Shown piece after piece: positions 57,134 to 63,918 of a stretch of 64,000 bases of DNA. The stretch's first letter is position 1. Each line of letters begins with the position of its first letter. The notes below the pieces were generated by a model. That model saw only the letters and a program-made list of their open reading frames with translations. It ran no database searches and was not told the DNA's origin. The DNA is from Fidelibacterota bacterium (GTDB lineage: Bacteria; Fidelibacterota; UBA8477; JABMPR01): contig JAIPJF010000007.1 of the NCBI GenBank assembly GCA_021734325.1, positions 62,001-126,000 on the forward strand, in the 5' to 3' direction. The translations under genes and the position numbers were made by a program.

Positions 57134-58084
57134 TTAGACCTTCGATTGATCCTTGAGGATTTTCACATACGATTTTGATTTTGGAAAGCTCCTGGTTTTC
57201 TTCATGAACACAATTGTTTGTATGTCCTCAGGAATATTATGATTGTGTTGCTTACAAACAAAACGTACTGTGCTCTCATACTCAGCAATTGAATCAAAGT
57301 GTTGTGATTTCCTTTTATCCCGGATGTATGAACTCAATTCTGAGAGCCCGGCTTTGGCCAGCTCCCGCCACCGAGGTGGGAATACCTGATCCTTTTCTAC
57401 AGGTAGGATATGGTGATGTTTGCAGAATAGTTTATAGGAACCATGCCCAGTAAATCTTGGACTGATAAATTTCTCTTCAAGCCGGGTTGGATGATGGTAG
57501 TGTGTTCTAGGTGAAATATCACTTTTCCATAGCGCTTCCTCAAAAAGATCAAGAATGTGATAGTGCGAATAATCCAATGTCGGTGCCAAGAAGATCCATT
57601 TGAACTTAGGGAAGTATCCAAAAAATAAAGAATGCTCATAGAGATGCCCACGAATGTAAATGGAAATTGGAGGTTCCAAATATCCAGTGACAAATAGATC
57701 ATCAGGATCATCCGGTGCAATTGAGTCAGCCACTCTGGTTTTGTAGGGTTTGGCACGCCACTCTGCCAACCGTCGTTGAAGTGTCCTCAGCATGGATTGA
57801 TTAAACTTGTTGGGCGAGTGCTTTATCAGGAAATTTAAAATCTTTTGACTGGTCGCCCTGGGATCCTCTTCTAATAATGGAACAACAAGAAGCTCCCAGT
57901 CATCATCAAAATGATGGGGCGCTGTGAAATGTCGTAGAGCTTTGATCTCGCTGGGGAGCCTATTCTGATTCTTGTATTTGTGCGCGGTGGAATAACAAAT
58001 TCCCAGCCTCCTGGATATACTTGCCAGGGACTCACCTCTTTTTAGCCGGAAGTGCAATTCCTCCACTATGGAATCAGTAAGCAT
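57134..58084 (-). CDS. IstA-like (IS21) protein without recognisable DDE catalytic residues
   Basis: 316 aa. N-terminal HTH (RGESLASISRRLGICYSTAH, about 18-37), then DDDWELLVVPLLEEDPRATS and MLRTLQRRLAEWRA, the IS21 transposase N-terminal pattern. After PDDPDDLF the catalytic core should show QxD(F/W)G, then a YDN, then a Glu. Instead PISIYIRGHLYEHSLFFGYF and THYHHPTRLEEKF occupy those places, so at least the two Asp are missing. Shorter than usual IstA (400-500). No istB follows. It may be decayed or domesticated as a DNA-binding protein. Confidence 0.72.
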   Translation of the reverse strand: MLTDSIVEELHFRLKRGESLASISRRLGICYSTAHKYKNQNRLPSEIKALRHFTAPHHFDDDWELLVVPLLEEDPRATSQKILNFLIKHSPNKFNQSMLRTLQRRLAEWRAKPYKTRVADSIAPDDPDDLFVTGYLEPPISIYIRGHLYEHSLFFGYFPKFKWIFLAPTLDYSHYHILDLFEEALWKSDISPRTHYHHPTRLEEKFISPRFTGHGSYKLFCKHHHILPVEKDQVFPPRWRELAKAGLSELSSYIRDKRKSQHFDSIAEYESTVRFVCKQHNHNIPEDIQTIVFMKKTRSFPKSKSYVKILKDQSKV

Positions 58085-58247
58085 TCAGCTTCTCCTGTAA
58101 CACATTTTTTAAACTCGAAATATCATATTTTATAGGCCACAATTTAGCTCGACTGGTTGAGTTTCGGAACGCTCATTTCGCGACTAACTTTGTCTGTTTG
58201 AATATCATGGATTCACTCACTCGGAATGATTCCAAATGAGCACAAAG

Positions 58248-58299
58248 GGCAAATATTTTGCCCATGTTGCTTCTATAGGAATCGTAGTTTTGATCACTT
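58248..58299 (+). repeat. direct repeat copy 1 (52 bp)
   Basis: 49 of 52 bases identical to copy 2. Includes the 17-bp palindrome GGGCAAATATTTTGCCC when the preceding G is counted, and ends in TGATCACTT. Confidence 0.9.
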
Positions 58300-58349
58300 A
58301 CTCATCTTTACTGAATACTCTCAATCAATGACACCGAAAAGACAAAAAT

Positions 58350-58401
58350 GGCAAATATTTTGCCCATGTTGCTTCTATAGATATCGTAATTTTGATCACT
58401 T
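58350..58401 (+). repeat. direct repeat copy 2 (52 bp)
   Basis: 102 bp downstream of copy 1, same orientation, three mismatches, with the dyad GGCAAATATTTTGCC. Confidence 0.9.
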
Positions 58402-58532
58402 GAGACAAAAATACTACACCTCTAGGAAAACTGAAAAAGCACTCGCTTTTCGGGTATATGAAAGATGCACAAAGAAGGTATTTCTTTGCCATTGCCAACA
58501 CCCAAAATTTTAAAAATAGAAGGAGAAAAATC

Positions 58533-58580
58533 ATGGATAAAAAGCTTGATCATTTCTCAAGGATTACCTATGAAAATTGA
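58533..58580 (+). CDS. possible 15-aa leader peptide upstream of RadC-like gene
   Basis: ATG 58533 has a better SD (AGGAGAAA, 58521-58528) than the RadC-like gene. It reads 15 codons (MDKKLDHFSRITYEN) and stops 8 nt after the RadC ATG, so translation could be coupled. A sequencing frameshift is an alternative explanation. Confidence 0.35.
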   Translation: MDKKLDHFSRITYEN

Positions 58581-59022
58581 CAAGGTCGCAGATCAACTGA
58601 TACTCGAAGAATACGTTCGAAGATTCACAATTCAAGCAGGAGAATCCATTCGATCAGCCAAAGAAGCTGCCAATCACTTCCGTGCCTTTTTTGCTGCAGA
58701 TGCTGCCAAGAAAGAGAAGTTCGTTGTTTGCTTTTTGAACGGACAGCACCAGGTGCTAACTACGGAGGTTCTGTTCGAGGGTTCATTGACGACTTCAGCG
58801 GTTTTTCCGAGGGAAGTGATTACCCGTGTTATCGAATTGGGATCCGCGGCAGTGATACTTGCTCACAACCATCCGAGCGGTTGCCTCACACCATCCTCTA
58901 GTGACAGAGCAGTCACCAAGAAGTTGCAAACGGCACTGGAAGCGATCGATGTGGAAACCCTCGATCATTTGGTTATCGGTGGCAGTGAGCATTACAGCTT
59001 CGCAGATAATCGTTTACTCTAA
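58570..59022 (+). CDS. short RadC-like JAB/MPN-domain protein
   Basis: 150 aa from ATG 58570 (AAGGA at 58559-58563). JAMM metal site: LAHNHPSG (His99, His101) and SSSDRAVTKKL (Asp112); DHLVIG and YSF at the end. It lacks the helix-hairpin-helix N-terminus of housekeeping RadC, like the short versions (YkfG/YeeS-type) carried by plasmids, phages and islands. Role unknown; despite the name, not shown to act in repair. The larger in-frame ORF to 58465 has no SD. Confidence 0.88.
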   Translation: MKIDKVADQLILEEYVRRFTIQAGESIRSAKEAANHFRAFFAADAAKKEKFVVCFLNGQHQVLTTEVLFEGSLTTSAVFPREVITRVIELGSAAVILAHNHPSGCLTPSSSDRAVTKKLQTALEAIDVETLDHLVIGGSEHYSFADNRLL

Positions 59023-59057
59023 AACCCCAACCAGCTCACCTCAATAAGGCAGCTCAC

Positions 59058-59073
59058 CGGAACATCTGTTCCG
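59058..59073. promoter_or_regulatory. perfect 16-bp dyad CGGAACATCTGTTCCG, operator candidate
   Basis: Lies between the RadC-like and DUF932 genes. The centre GAAC-N4-GTTC fits the Gram-positive-type LexA box core; it may equally be the site of an island repressor. Confidence 0.5.
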
Positions 59074-59131
59074 AAGATCCTGTCTTTTGGAACACAAACT
59101 CTAACAAGAAAAAAACAGACAATTTAGGGAT

Positions 59132-59194
59132 ATGAAGTATGGGAGAGACTATCTGCTCCCAGAACCGCATATTCAAAAAAAAACAGGAGAATGA
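59132..59194 (+). CDS. possible 20-aa leader peptide upstream of DUF932 gene
   Basis: ATG 59132, 20 codons, stop TGA 59192-59194 overlapping ATG 59191 of the next gene as ATGA. The SD (TAGGGA) is too close to be convincing. Confidence 0.3.
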   Translation: MKYGRDYLLPEPHIQKKTGE

Positions 59195-59196
59195 TT

Positions 59197-59928
59197 ATGA
59201 CTATGCTTTTACATCAAGGCGGAGAAGAATGTTCGTTGGAAGATCTAAAGAACATTCCATTGCCAGTAGAAACCAGGAGCTACAAGCCGGTTTCACATTA
59301 CGATCTCTCGGTCAACATCGCCAGAGTAGCCAGCGAGCTGCTGAGAGAGTTTACGCTCCAAAATAGCCAATTTGGTGTTGCCAAGTCGGGAGCACAGCTC
59401 TTTGCTGTTCACACCTTCAAAAATGCGAATGAAGAACTCGGTCTTTCCATTGCCTTCAGGAATTCACTGGACAAGTCTCTATCTGTCGGTATGGCATTTG
59501 GGGCGCAAGTGTTTGTCTGTGACAACCTGGCACTCACTGGTTCTATAGTTAAAATTCGCAAACATACTACCAATGTTCATACGGATCTGGAAGAGATGAT
59601 TCTCACCGGTGTCTATCGAGCTAGGACATCTTTCATCAGCGCTGTTGATGATGCTGGAAAGATGAAACAGATCGAGATCGCAGATGATGGGGCTTATCGA
59701 GCCCTGGGGCACCTCTTCGGTCACAAGGTCTTATCACCGAGACAGATGCCTGTTGCCTTGAAGGAATGGCATCACCCGTCACATCAAGAGTTCGAGCCCA
59801 GAAATTTGTGGTCACTGTTCAATTCGGTAACAGAAGCTCTTAAAACGTCACCACCACAAAGCATCATGGAAAAGCACATCGGCCTGCATCAGCACCTGCT
59901 GCCGAATCAAGCGAGATGGCAGGCATGA
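59197..59928 (+). CDS. DUF932 (phage/plasmid-like) protein
   Basis: 243 aa from ATG 59197 (AGGAGA at 59185-59190; ATG 59191 and 59203 are also in frame). DUF932 pattern: ELGLSIAFRNSLDKSLSVGMAFGAQVFVCDN-type core, with VFVCDNLAL and IRKHTTNVHTDLEEMI. This family is carried by plasmids, phages and ICEs, often near RadC-like and recombination genes. Molecular role unknown. Its stop overlaps a small ORF (ATGA). Confidence 0.85.
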   Translation: MTMLLHQGGEECSLEDLKNIPLPVETRSYKPVSHYDLSVNIARVASELLREFTLQNSQFGVAKSGAQLFAVHTFKNANEELGLSIAFRNSLDKSLSVGMAFGAQVFVCDNLALTGSIVKIRKHTTNVHTDLEEMILTGVYRARTSFISAVDDAGKMKQIEIADDGAYRALGHLFGHKVLSPRQMPVALKEWHHPSHQEFEPRNLWSLFNSVTEALKTSPPQSIMEKHIGLHQHLLPNQARWQA

Positions 59929-60065
59929 ACGGCCAGCATATCAAGGCCCTGATCGTCATGGGTCTGCAGTTCTTGGCTACAATTGCAGAGATACTATTCA
60001 CTAAACCCATAGAAAAAGCAAAGGAGGACTCTCATGACAAAGCAAGAGATCCTGGAAACGATTGA
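59925..60065 (+). CDS. possible 46-aa small membrane protein
   Basis: ATG 59925 overlaps the DUF932 TGA (ATGA). The 46-aa product has one hydrophobic helix (IKALIVMGLQFLATIAEILF) then a charged tail, and the frame runs 32 nt into the nuclease gene. Supported by coupling and the hydrophobic profile, not by homology. Confidence 0.4.
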   Translation: MNGQHIKALIVMGLQFLATIAEILFTKPIEKAKEDSHDKARDPGND

Positions 60066-60945
60066 GCTGAGACAGTCAACTCTGAAGACCTGGTTATCAT
60101 GCCCACTCATGTACAAGTTCAGGCATATTGACAAACTGGAACCGGCTTTCAGGTATCCAGGGACAGTACATGGATCTGCGCTCCACCTGGTCCTCTCCTG
60201 GCTCCATGAAGGCCTCTGGAAGGGTGATCTGAGGTCTCTGTATACCAAAGCCCTCAATTATCAACTCTATGCCTCAGAGGAGGAACATATCCCTGTTCGC
60301 TGGGGAGGAGAGATAGACAAAGAGATAGAAGCTCTCAAGGTCAATGCGGTGGAGATTCTGGAGAACTATCGAAGCAAATCGTACAATCGAGATGCTTTGG
60401 TCCTGTTCTCAGAGGTACAGTTCAGAGTGAAGATACTGGGATACCTGTTCACGGGAACCATCGATCAGGTTCGAAAGAATTCCGATGGAACTGTGGAGTT
60501 ATTGGACTTCAAATCATCGAAGATGCGGCCCAATCAGTACGCCATACCCAATGACCTGCAGCTGACACTGTATGCCTATGCCTGTAAATTCGGAGAACTA
60601 CTTGTTGATGGCATCTGGGTTAAGCCAAATATGCTGGTCGATTCCGTCGGGATCTACTTCCTGCGGGCTCATGAAGGCTATAAACGCAAGACCGGAAACA
60701 GTAATGTGGGTGATGAGAAGGGCGATCCCTTCTTCAGAACCACCAAGAGCATTCAGGATCTGCGTGCATTTCGAACAGAGATACGCCACCAGCTCTCTGC
60801 CATGGTCAAACCTTGGTACTACCCCAATACGGCGAGCTGTGCCTTCTGTAGCTATACAGCGCATTGTATTGGTCGAAATGATAACCTGCCAACAGACCAG
60901 GCTGAGGAAGCCCAGGAGCTGTTGGCTGAATTAAACATGGCATAA
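60034..60945 (+). CDS. RecB/Cas4-like PD-(D/E)XK nuclease with probable Fe-S cysteines
   Basis: 303 aa, strong SD AAAGGAGG. STLKTWLSCPLMYKFRH carries the first Cys (23). The nuclease core has Glu127, Asp144 in TGTIDQV and Asp158-x-Lys160 in LLDFKSSK, with QLTLYAYA as the Q-x-x-x-Y motif. C269, C272 and C278 (CAFC then HC) complete the four-Cys arrangement seen in AddB and Cas4. Likely processes DNA ends. No CRISPR or cas gene is near. Its TAA overlaps the next ATG (TAATG). Confidence 0.88.
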   Translation: MTKQEILETIELRQSTLKTWLSCPLMYKFRHIDKLEPAFRYPGTVHGSALHLVLSWLHEGLWKGDLRSLYTKALNYQLYASEEEHIPVRWGGEIDKEIEALKVNAVEILENYRSKSYNRDALVLFSEVQFRVKILGYLFTGTIDQVRKNSDGTVELLDFKSSKMRPNQYAIPNDLQLTLYAYACKFGELLVDGIWVKPNMLVDSVGIYFLRAHEGYKRKTGNSNVGDEKGDPFFRTTKSIQDLRAFRTEIRHQLSAMVKPWYYPNTASCAFCSYTAHCIGRNDNLPTDQAEEAQELLAELNMA

Positions 60946-61679
60946 TGCCAGAAGGGAAAACAATGGAACATCAATTAATCGAAACCGACACAGTCAAGCA
61001 GGCTTTGTCTGTTGCCGGGTGGGATATGGAAATGGAACTGGCCGGCATGGCTGTTGGGACATCTCAGTTTGAGCTGCCCAGAGTTCGCATAGAGCATAAG
61101 GATAATGGAAAACATCGGATGTATATCGATTCCGGTGAGAGCTATCTGGATGATCAATCCCAGGAGATCGAAATACCTGGCAACAAGCTGAATGCTGTAG
61201 TGTTTGCTGAACAGAATATCCGTGCATTCTGGAAAGAAGGCGACGAGGTCCCCGCCTGTTCTGGCATCGATGATATGCCGATTGGCATAGAACCATTGGC
61301 AGTTAGTTGTAAACGCTGTGAGCATGGTGTCATGGGTGGAAAATGCAAGCCCAAGGTACGTCTGCTCCTGCTGGCTGAGAATGACGGTGAGATCAAACCA
61401 CTGATCATGAATCTGTCACCAACATCCATCAAGCACTGGAATGTTCACAAGAAAAAGCTGGCAAGATCTAATCTTCCAGTGGTTGCCGTTAACACAACAT
61501 TCGAGTTAGAGGATGTGAAGAAAAATGGCTTTCGTTGGGCAGAAGTGAAGCTTGGAATGGATGGAATCGCTTCACGAGAGTTGCTGGTCATCGCCAGAAC
61601 AGCGCGGAATGAGCTGGAAGAGTTCACCAAGCAGATTTCCAAAAGTGATTTCGATGATTCAGGAGATAAGCAAGATTAA
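60945..61679 (+). CDS. zinc-binding mobile-element protein, ssDNA-binding-like
   Basis: 244 aa, coupled to the nuclease; ATG 60963 is a second in-frame start. Four cysteines (C105, C122, C125, C134; PACSG...CKRC...GKC) form a probable zinc ribbon, followed by beta strands (KVRLLLLAE, PLIMNLSPTSIKHWNV). I recall this layout from phage and conjugative-element proteins of replication/recombination modules, but cannot name a family. Acidic C-terminus (DFDDSGDKQD) as in ssDNA-binding proteins. Confidence 0.6.
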   Translation: MPEGKTMEHQLIETDTVKQALSVAGWDMEMELAGMAVGTSQFELPRVRIEHKDNGKHRMYIDSGESYLDDQSQEIEIPGNKLNAVVFAEQNIRAFWKEGDEVPACSGIDDMPIGIEPLAVSCKRCEHGVMGGKCKPKVRLLLLAENDGEIKPLIMNLSPTSIKHWNVHKKKLARSNLPVVAVNTTFELEDVKKNGFRWAEVKLGMDGIASRELLVIARTARNELEEFTKQISKSDFDDSGDKQD

Positions 61680-61683
61680 CAGC

Positions 61684-61711
61684 TTGCCTCATTTTAAAGC
61701 TAAAGTAATTT
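61684..61711 (+). promoter_or_regulatory. candidate promoter of the structured RNA
   Basis: TTGCCT (61684-61689), 16-nt spacer, TAATTT (61706-61711); predicted start near 61718, at the first base pairs of the outer RNA stem. Inference. Confidence 0.4.
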
Positions 61712-61716
61712 GCTCC

Positions 61717-61865
61717 CGCCAGACAGTTATCATGCCAAGTTAAATAAAAGCTTGGCCTTCGCAGAATATCAAGTGGGCATCATTGCCCCTTGGAGCAACT
61801 CTGCGGAGTTAAAATCGGTGACTGTCTGGCGACACCACTTGAGGCTTCAAGGGCTTTTTCTTTTT
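61717..61865 (+). ncRNA. candidate structured non-coding RNA of unknown class
   Basis: Nested perfect helices: outer stem CGCCAGACAGT (61717-61727)/ACTGTCTGGCG (61821-61831). Hairpin GCCAAGTT (61734-61741)/AGCTTGGC (61749-61756) abuts a 9-bp stem CTTCGCAGA (61757-61765)/TCTGCGGAG (61800-61808). That stem carries hairpin CAAG-T-GGGCA/TGCCCCTTG (61770-61792) with loop TCAT. The result is a three-way junction of ~115 nt, then a short hairpin and T-tract to 61865. No protein-coding frame fits. It could also be a DNA-level inverted-repeat element. Confidence 0.6.
61838..61865 (+). terminator. weak terminator at the end of the structured RNA
   Basis: CTTGA (61838-61842)/TCAAG (61847-61851) with loop GGCT, then GGC and TTTTTCTTTTT. 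Stem is short, T-tract good. Confidence 0.5.
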
Positions 61866-61898
61866 AGCTCTCAAGTACAACCTAGACTTGGGGCTTAG

Positions 61899-61997
61899 AT
61901 GATGAAGAACCCTACTTTTTATTTTCTGATTATCGGATATACCCCCCTACTCGCTGCAGATGAAGTAGTGTCCATGGCCATCGGCAAGAGAGTCTAA
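61899..61997 (+). CDS. possible 32-aa small hydrophobic ORF
   Basis: MMKNPTFYFLIIGYTPLLAA then a polar tail, like a signal peptide. It lies between the structured RNA and the GTPase. SD is poor. May be chance. Confidence 0.25.
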   Translation: MMKNPTFYFLIIGYTPLLAADEVVSMAIGKRV

Positions 61998-62030
61998 AGA
62001 GAATCGTGGCCAATAAACGGAGGATTAAAT

Positions 62031-63263
62031 ATGGATCACAGCGCACTTAAAGAGACACTGGAAGAGCTATTAAAACAATTTGATAGACTTCCTGACCCCC
62101 CCAGGGAAACCTTAAGAAATGAATTCCAAAAATTATGGGAGCTGATCGTGGATGTTAGTAATCCGTGTATAATTATCACAGGTCGTAGAGGAGCTGGAAA
62201 ATCGTCGCTAATTAATGCAATATTTAAGTCAAAAGTCAGTGCAACTGGTCCAGTGTTGTCCAAGACGGGAGAACCCGTTTGGCATAACTTTAAGAATAAA
62301 AAAGGAACAATGGAGATCTTGGACACAAGAGGATTGGGTGACAGGACAGTGCCTGACTCGGCAGAATTTAAAGATGCCATTGATGAGATAAAAAATGCCA
62401 TTAAAAAGAAGAAACCACATGCAATGCTCTTCCTGTGTAAAGCTCAAGATGTTGATTCTCACATTATGGCAGATATGATTTATTTGAATGAAATTCAGGA
62501 GTATATTAACAAAACATACGCGTACAACATTCCACTCATAGGGCTGGTAACTAAAGTTGATGAACTCGAGCCGATAGATGAAAATGTACCTCCTTATGAT
62601 GATGAGGAAAAACAGGAAAACATCAATACCGCGGTAAAAGCACTAGCTGATTCCTTCATAGAGTCAGAAGTGGAATGTATGAGAGTAATTCCTGTTTCAG
62701 CATATACTAGATTTAACGAGCAAGACGAGCTCTCTAGTAGTCGAATCTGGAATATTGACCTATTGACAGATTATTTGATTGATGTGTTACCCGAAAGTGC
62801 TCAATTAAGATTTGCTAGATTGTCTGCAATTGAGGGACTTCAGATGAAGCTGGCGAACAAGATAGTGTTCAGTACAGCCACATTATGTGCCGGAATTGCT
62901 GCAACACCTATCCCAGTGGCCGATATTTTACCGATTACATCAGCACAGGTTGGAATGATCATCTCTATTGCATATTTAGCTGGCCGTCAGCTTGATCGTG
63001 AGAATGCGAAAACTTTTCTGACAGCAATAGGAATAAATGTAGGTGCTGGGTATTTGGTGCGCGAATCAGTCAGAGCAATTGTGAAATTTGTATTCCCTGG
63101 AGCAGGGAACGCGGTTTCAGCAGCGATGGCATTTGCTGGCACAGCGGGTATTGGTAAGGCTGCCGCAGCGTATTTTATTGAGGGGAAGAATGAAGAAGAA
63201 GCGAAAGAGATTTTCAATAAGGGTTATAAAAATGCCAAGAAGGAGTATAATCAGGACTCTTGA
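62031..63263 (+). CDS. GTPase with C-terminal DUF697 membrane domain
   Basis: 410 aa, SD CGGAGG at 62018-62023. G1 GRRGAGKSS (51-59), G3 DTRGLGD (98-104), G4 TKVD (174-177), G5 SAY (223-225): Era/Toc34-like TRAFAC GTPase. From ~270, ATPIPVADILPITSAQVGMI, a Gly/Ala-rich pair of hydrophobic segments and KAAAAYFIEG match DUF697 (YcjF-like). It probably docks on or acts at the inner membrane. The gene is A+T-rich compared with the chromosomal part. Role unknown. Confidence 0.85.
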   Translation: MDHSALKETLEELLKQFDRLPDPPRETLRNEFQKLWELIVDVSNPCIIITGRRGAGKSSLINAIFKSKVSATGPVLSKTGEPVWHNFKNKKGTMEILDTRGLGDRTVPDSAEFKDAIDEIKNAIKKKKPHAMLFLCKAQDVDSHIMADMIYLNEIQEYINKTYAYNIPLIGLVTKVDELEPIDENVPPYDDEEKQENINTAVKALADSFIESEVECMRVIPVSAYTRFNEQDELSSSRIWNIDLLTDYLIDVLPESAQLRFARLSAIEGLQMKLANKIVFSTATLCAGIAATPIPVADILPITSAQVGMIISIAYLAGRQLDRENAKTFLTAIGINVGAGYLVRESVRAIVKFVFPGAGNAVSAAMAFAGTAGIGKAAAAYFIEGKNEEEAKEIFNKGYKNAKKEYNQDS

Positions 63264-63348
63264 AGCAGCATGATAAGCAAATAATTGTGGCGAAGCCCAC
63301 TTTTAATTTTCTACCAAACTGGATTGTCAGTTAGAGGTATATAACACC

Positions 63349-63918
63349 ATGAACACAACTTCGTCGTCACTCCAACTCGGATATGATAAGTTTGAGAATG
63401 TTCCAAATGATATTGGTTCTGCTGAAGTATTCTCTTTTACTGGTAATTTGAAGTGCCCTCATTGTGGCATATTATTACTTGACGCTCAAAGATGGGATCC
63501 TGAGAAAAGCATGATGAATGCAGGCGTTGGTGATTGTCCTCATCTTCTTTATGCATTTGCACTCGATCGGGAGTGGAGAGCACCTGAATTTTTGTCAGTA
63601 AGAACCGATTATGCGAAAGCTTATGTAGCAGCACTTGTAATATCACCACAATATAGTGAGAGTCTATTTAAGTGGAAATTGTCTCCACTCAAGGGTAGAG
63701 AAATTGCAGAATTCGGGTCGGGAGATCTAAAATATTCCACTGACTTTGAGGACTATCCTACGGTTGGGCACCGTGTAGCTCAATGTGGCTGGCATCTTCC
63801 CTCCGTCGCGATCCCAGAAGTTCTTCCAAATAACACAATTATTTTTGTTACCGGGAAATCTACAACCATCCATTTTGCGATCTGTCCATCAGTGGAAGAT
63901 ACTGTAAAGCTGCCTTAA
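63349..63918 (+). CDS. unknown protein with zinc-knuckle-like CPHC motif
   Basis: 189 aa. Cysteines CPHC (36-39), DCPH (63-65), QCGW and ICPS suggest metal binding. Otherwise unrecognised: LYAFALDREWRAPEFLSVRT and a C-terminal beta part ending VEDTVKLP. No signal peptide or membrane segment. It follows the GTPase by 85 nt on the same strand and may be its partner. No strong SD (TTAGAGGT at 63333-63340 is possible). Confidence 0.5.
   Translation: MNTTSSSLQLGYDKFENVPNDIGSAEVFSFTGNLKCPHCGILLLDAQRWDPEKSMMNAGVGDCPHLLYAFALDREWRAPEFLSVRTDYAKAYVAALVISPQYSESLFKWKLSPLKGREIAEFGSGDLKYSTDFEDYPTVGHRVAQCGWHLPSVAIPEVLPNNTIIFVTGKSTTIHFAICPSVEDTVKLP

Larger units (their letters stand above)
58085..58569. other. 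intergenic region with two 52-bp direct repeats
   Basis: Contains GCTCATTTCGCGAC (58172-58185) and the repeat pair at 58248-58299 and 58350-58401. A 95-codon frame (58226-58513) covers the repeats and reads a duplicated CPCC zinc-ribbon-like segment, because the 102-bp period is a multiple of three. It lacks an SD, and the third copy at 56493 is not in that frame, so I treat it as probably non-coding. Confidence 0.6.

Noticed and set aside
58248-58401. Two-unit CRISPR-like array
   Set aside because: Only two long units, a 50-bp gap, an internal palindrome and a third isolated partial copy; not the regular structure of an array.
58226-58513. 95-codon frame with duplicated CPCC segment (possible zinc protein)
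   Set aside because: No SD, and the duplication is explained by the 102-bp DNA repeat. The third copy is not in a matching frame.
60034-60945. Cas4-like nuclease as evidence of a CRISPR-Cas locus
   Set aside because: No repeat-spacer array and no other cas gene in the window. The four-Cys nuclease type also occurs in AddB and phage/ICE proteins.
61717-61831. Integron attC or miniature transposon explanation of the inverted repeat
   Set aside because: No RYYYAAC/GTTRRRY boxes and no flanking target duplication seen. Nested compatible stems fit an RNA better, though a DNA element is not excluded.
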